NCBI GenBank assembly: GCA_023384575.1
Contig: JAHDVP010000017.1
Coordinates: 68,039-107,606, forward strand
Reading direction: 5' to 3'
DNA length: 39,568 nt
Source: Acidobacteriota bacterium
Lineage (GTDB): Bacteria; Acidobacteriota; Vicinamibacteria; Vicinamibacterales; JAFNAJ01
The number at the start of each line of letters is the position of its first letter. Within the stretch, counting starts at the first letter, position 1. Below are positions 38,745 through 39,568 of this stretch, piece by piece. The notes below the pieces were generated by a model. The model did no database searches. It was not told the origin of the DNA and saw nothing but the letters and a program-made list of their open reading frames with translations. A program made the position numbers and the translations under genes.

Positions 38745-39239
38745 TCATCTCAGCCGGCGTGCGTCGAGCACCTTGCGGAGGAACGCCCGGTCCGCGGCGT
38801 CGGATGGGCGGATGGTGTCCTTGGTGCGGATGAGCGTGGCGGGCGAGGCGACGGGAATCGAGACCCCGTCGATGTCGACGTACTCGACGTCGTGCATGGC
38901 CGCGTCGTAGTCGAGGCCGCACGCCCTTGCCATGAGGTCGACCACGACCTCGTCGGCTACGCGGACGACCGTGTAACGTTCGACGTCGTTGTCGGCGATC
39001 TCGGCGGCGGCGTTGTCGGAGAGGACACCGAGGGCGGCCTTCACGCGTGTCAGGTTCGCGGGGGAGGCATCGATCAGCAAATCGATGTCCTTCGTCGTCC
39101 GGGCGCCGCCGTGCGCGATGACGGCGAAGCCACCGATCAGCAGGTAGCGCGCCGACCTTTCGTTCAGCGCCTGGCAGAGGCGGACGACGTCCTCGACCTG
39201 AGGTTCGCGTGCGTAGTCGCCATCGTGCGCGTCATCCAC
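38745..39239 (-). CDS. Minimal nucleotidyltransferase-fold protein (AbiEii/DUF6036-like)
   Basis: 164 residues from a GTG at 39239. AGGAGG 7 bases upstream fixes this start even though it lies 76 bp inside the preceding gene. The polymerase-beta-type core is visible: Gly36-Gly37 (LLIGGFAVIAHGG), Asp51 and Asp53 (TTKDIDLLID) and a third acidic strand at Asp101 (EVVVDLMARA). Such minimal transferases occur as components of toxin-antitoxin and abortive-infection modules and in tRNA-modifying systems. The overlapping small upstream gene is the likely partner. No HEPN-type protein (RxxxxH) is present, so it is not a standard MNT-HEPN pair. Confidence 0.85.
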   Translation of the reverse strand: MDDAHDGDYAREPQVEDVVRLCQALNERSARYLLIGGFAVIAHGGARTTKDIDLLIDASPANLTRVKAALGVLSDNAAAEIADNDVERYTVVRVADEVVVDLMARACGLDYDAAMHDVEYVDIDGVSIPVASPATLIRTKDTIRPSDAADRAFLRKVLDARRLR

Positions 39240-39391
39240 TCGTCGGCCTCCTCGAAGGTGGAGAACCGGTAGACGCCGCGAGGCACCAGGGCCCCGGTCC
39301 CCCTCACGGCGGCCATCGTGCGCTGCAGCGATCGCGCGGCCTCGAGCCCCCCCCCGTCCACACGCCTTCGTCCCGCGACCTTGATCGTCAT
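39164..39391 (-). CDS. Small protein partnered with nucleotidyltransferase
   Basis: 75 residues from the ATG at 39391; its last 76 bp overlap the start of the nucleotidyltransferase gene in another frame, so translation is coupled. The N-terminal half has a basic patch (KVAGRRR) and a helix LEAARSLQRTMAAVR. The C-terminal half has PRGVYRFSTFEEADEWMTRTMA, a strand followed by an amphipathic helix. From memory, similar small proteins with a VYRFxxFEEAdxWM motif precede nucleotidyltransferase genes in other bacteria, but I cannot verify that here. Size and overlap fit an antitoxin or accessory subunit. A -10-like TACGCT (39406-39411) is upstream. Confidence 0.75.
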   Translation of the reverse strand: MTIKVAGRRRVDGGGLEAARSLQRTMAAVRGTGALVPRGVYRFSTFEEADEWMTRTMATTHANLRSRTSSASARR

Positions 39392-39460
39392 GTCTCGACC
39401 AGCCCAGCGTAGCACGTCAGGGAGGCTCGGACATGCGCGCCCACGACCGCCCTGCGCCGC

Positions 39461-39568
39461 TCACTCCAGGGTGAAGGGTGGCCAGCCCGGCTGCGCGAGG
39501 GGGCGGCGGTCGAGCGCGTCGGCCGGCAGGAGCGCTTCGAGCTCGTCTGTCAGGAAATGGCCGATGTC
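39461..39568 (-). CDS. C-terminal end of a minus-strand gene, cut by the window edge
   Basis: The last 35 codons plus TGA (39461-39463) of a frame open to the window edge: it begins DIGHFLTDELEALLPA and ends GWPPFTLE. The sequence reads like a real C-terminus, but it is too short to assign a family. It would be transcribed toward the small-protein/nucleotidyltransferase pair, 69 bp downstream. Confidence 0.5.
   Translation of the reverse strand, partial: DIGHFLTDELEALLPADALDRRPLAQPGWPPFTLE

Overview
The window is very GC-rich (by eye near 70%), densely coded, and has no rRNA, tRNA, IS element, prophage or CRISPR array that I can see. The gene mix suggests an environmental Gram-negative bacterium. 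It includes a PEGA-repeat membrane protein, a CcmH with adjacent cysteines, a NYN-LOTUS protein, a cytochrome-bd-superfamily subunit with a c-heme tail, a nonaheme cytochrome with a cytochrome b partner, M56 peptidase, HypF and AddAB. Acidobacteriota, perhaps the Vicinamibacterales side, is my best guess; no marker gene here proves it.

Left part (1-9.9 kb): the C-terminal part of a PEGA protein faces a ccmH-like gene, which lies downstream of a NYN-LOTUS-LOTUS putative ribonuclease. That gene is divergent from a PgpH-type 7TM-HD cyclic-di-AMP phosphodiesterase. A NhaC-type Na+/H+ antiporter follows on the minus strand, then a translationally coupled pair: a TIGR04076-like small protein and an aldo/keto reductase.

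Middle part (9.8-21.7 kb): almost everything is on the minus strand and is mostly respiratory. Read in the direction of transcription it runs ppa-tnaA (ATGA overlap); then nonaheme cytochrome c, cytochrome b, M56 metallopeptidase, a membrane-anchored protein of unknown function, a NarL-type histidine kinase and its response regulator, and a sirtuin, all overlapping or nearly touching; then a two-gene bd-superfamily oxidoreductase whose large subunit carries three CxxCH motifs. The first two cytochrome genes look like a split version of the quinol-oxidising cytochrome CbcL. A sigma-54-like site lies directly upstream of the nonaheme gene.

Right part (22-39.6 kb): hypF stands alone. Next come a membrane-fusion protein and an ABC ATPase with no permease beside them. 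A WYL-domain regulator broken by a one-base frameshift is divergent from addB-addA. Then come a DinB-fold protein, a betaine/osmolyte-type ABC ATPase and a fused binding-protein/permease, an exported class I methyltransferase-like protein, a small unknown membrane protein, and a nucleotidyltransferase overlapping a small upstream partner gene. The last 108 bases hold the C-terminal end of another minus-strand gene.

Points most worth a second look: the WYL regulator facing addAB (a possible ssDNA-sensing loop, now frameshifted); the respiratory operon that encodes its own peptidase, two-component system and sirtuin; the bd-like subunit that appears to lack a b558 ligand but has gained three c hemes; an identical 16-base promoter-like block in front of addB and dinB; and the small-protein/nucleotidyltransferase pair at the right end.
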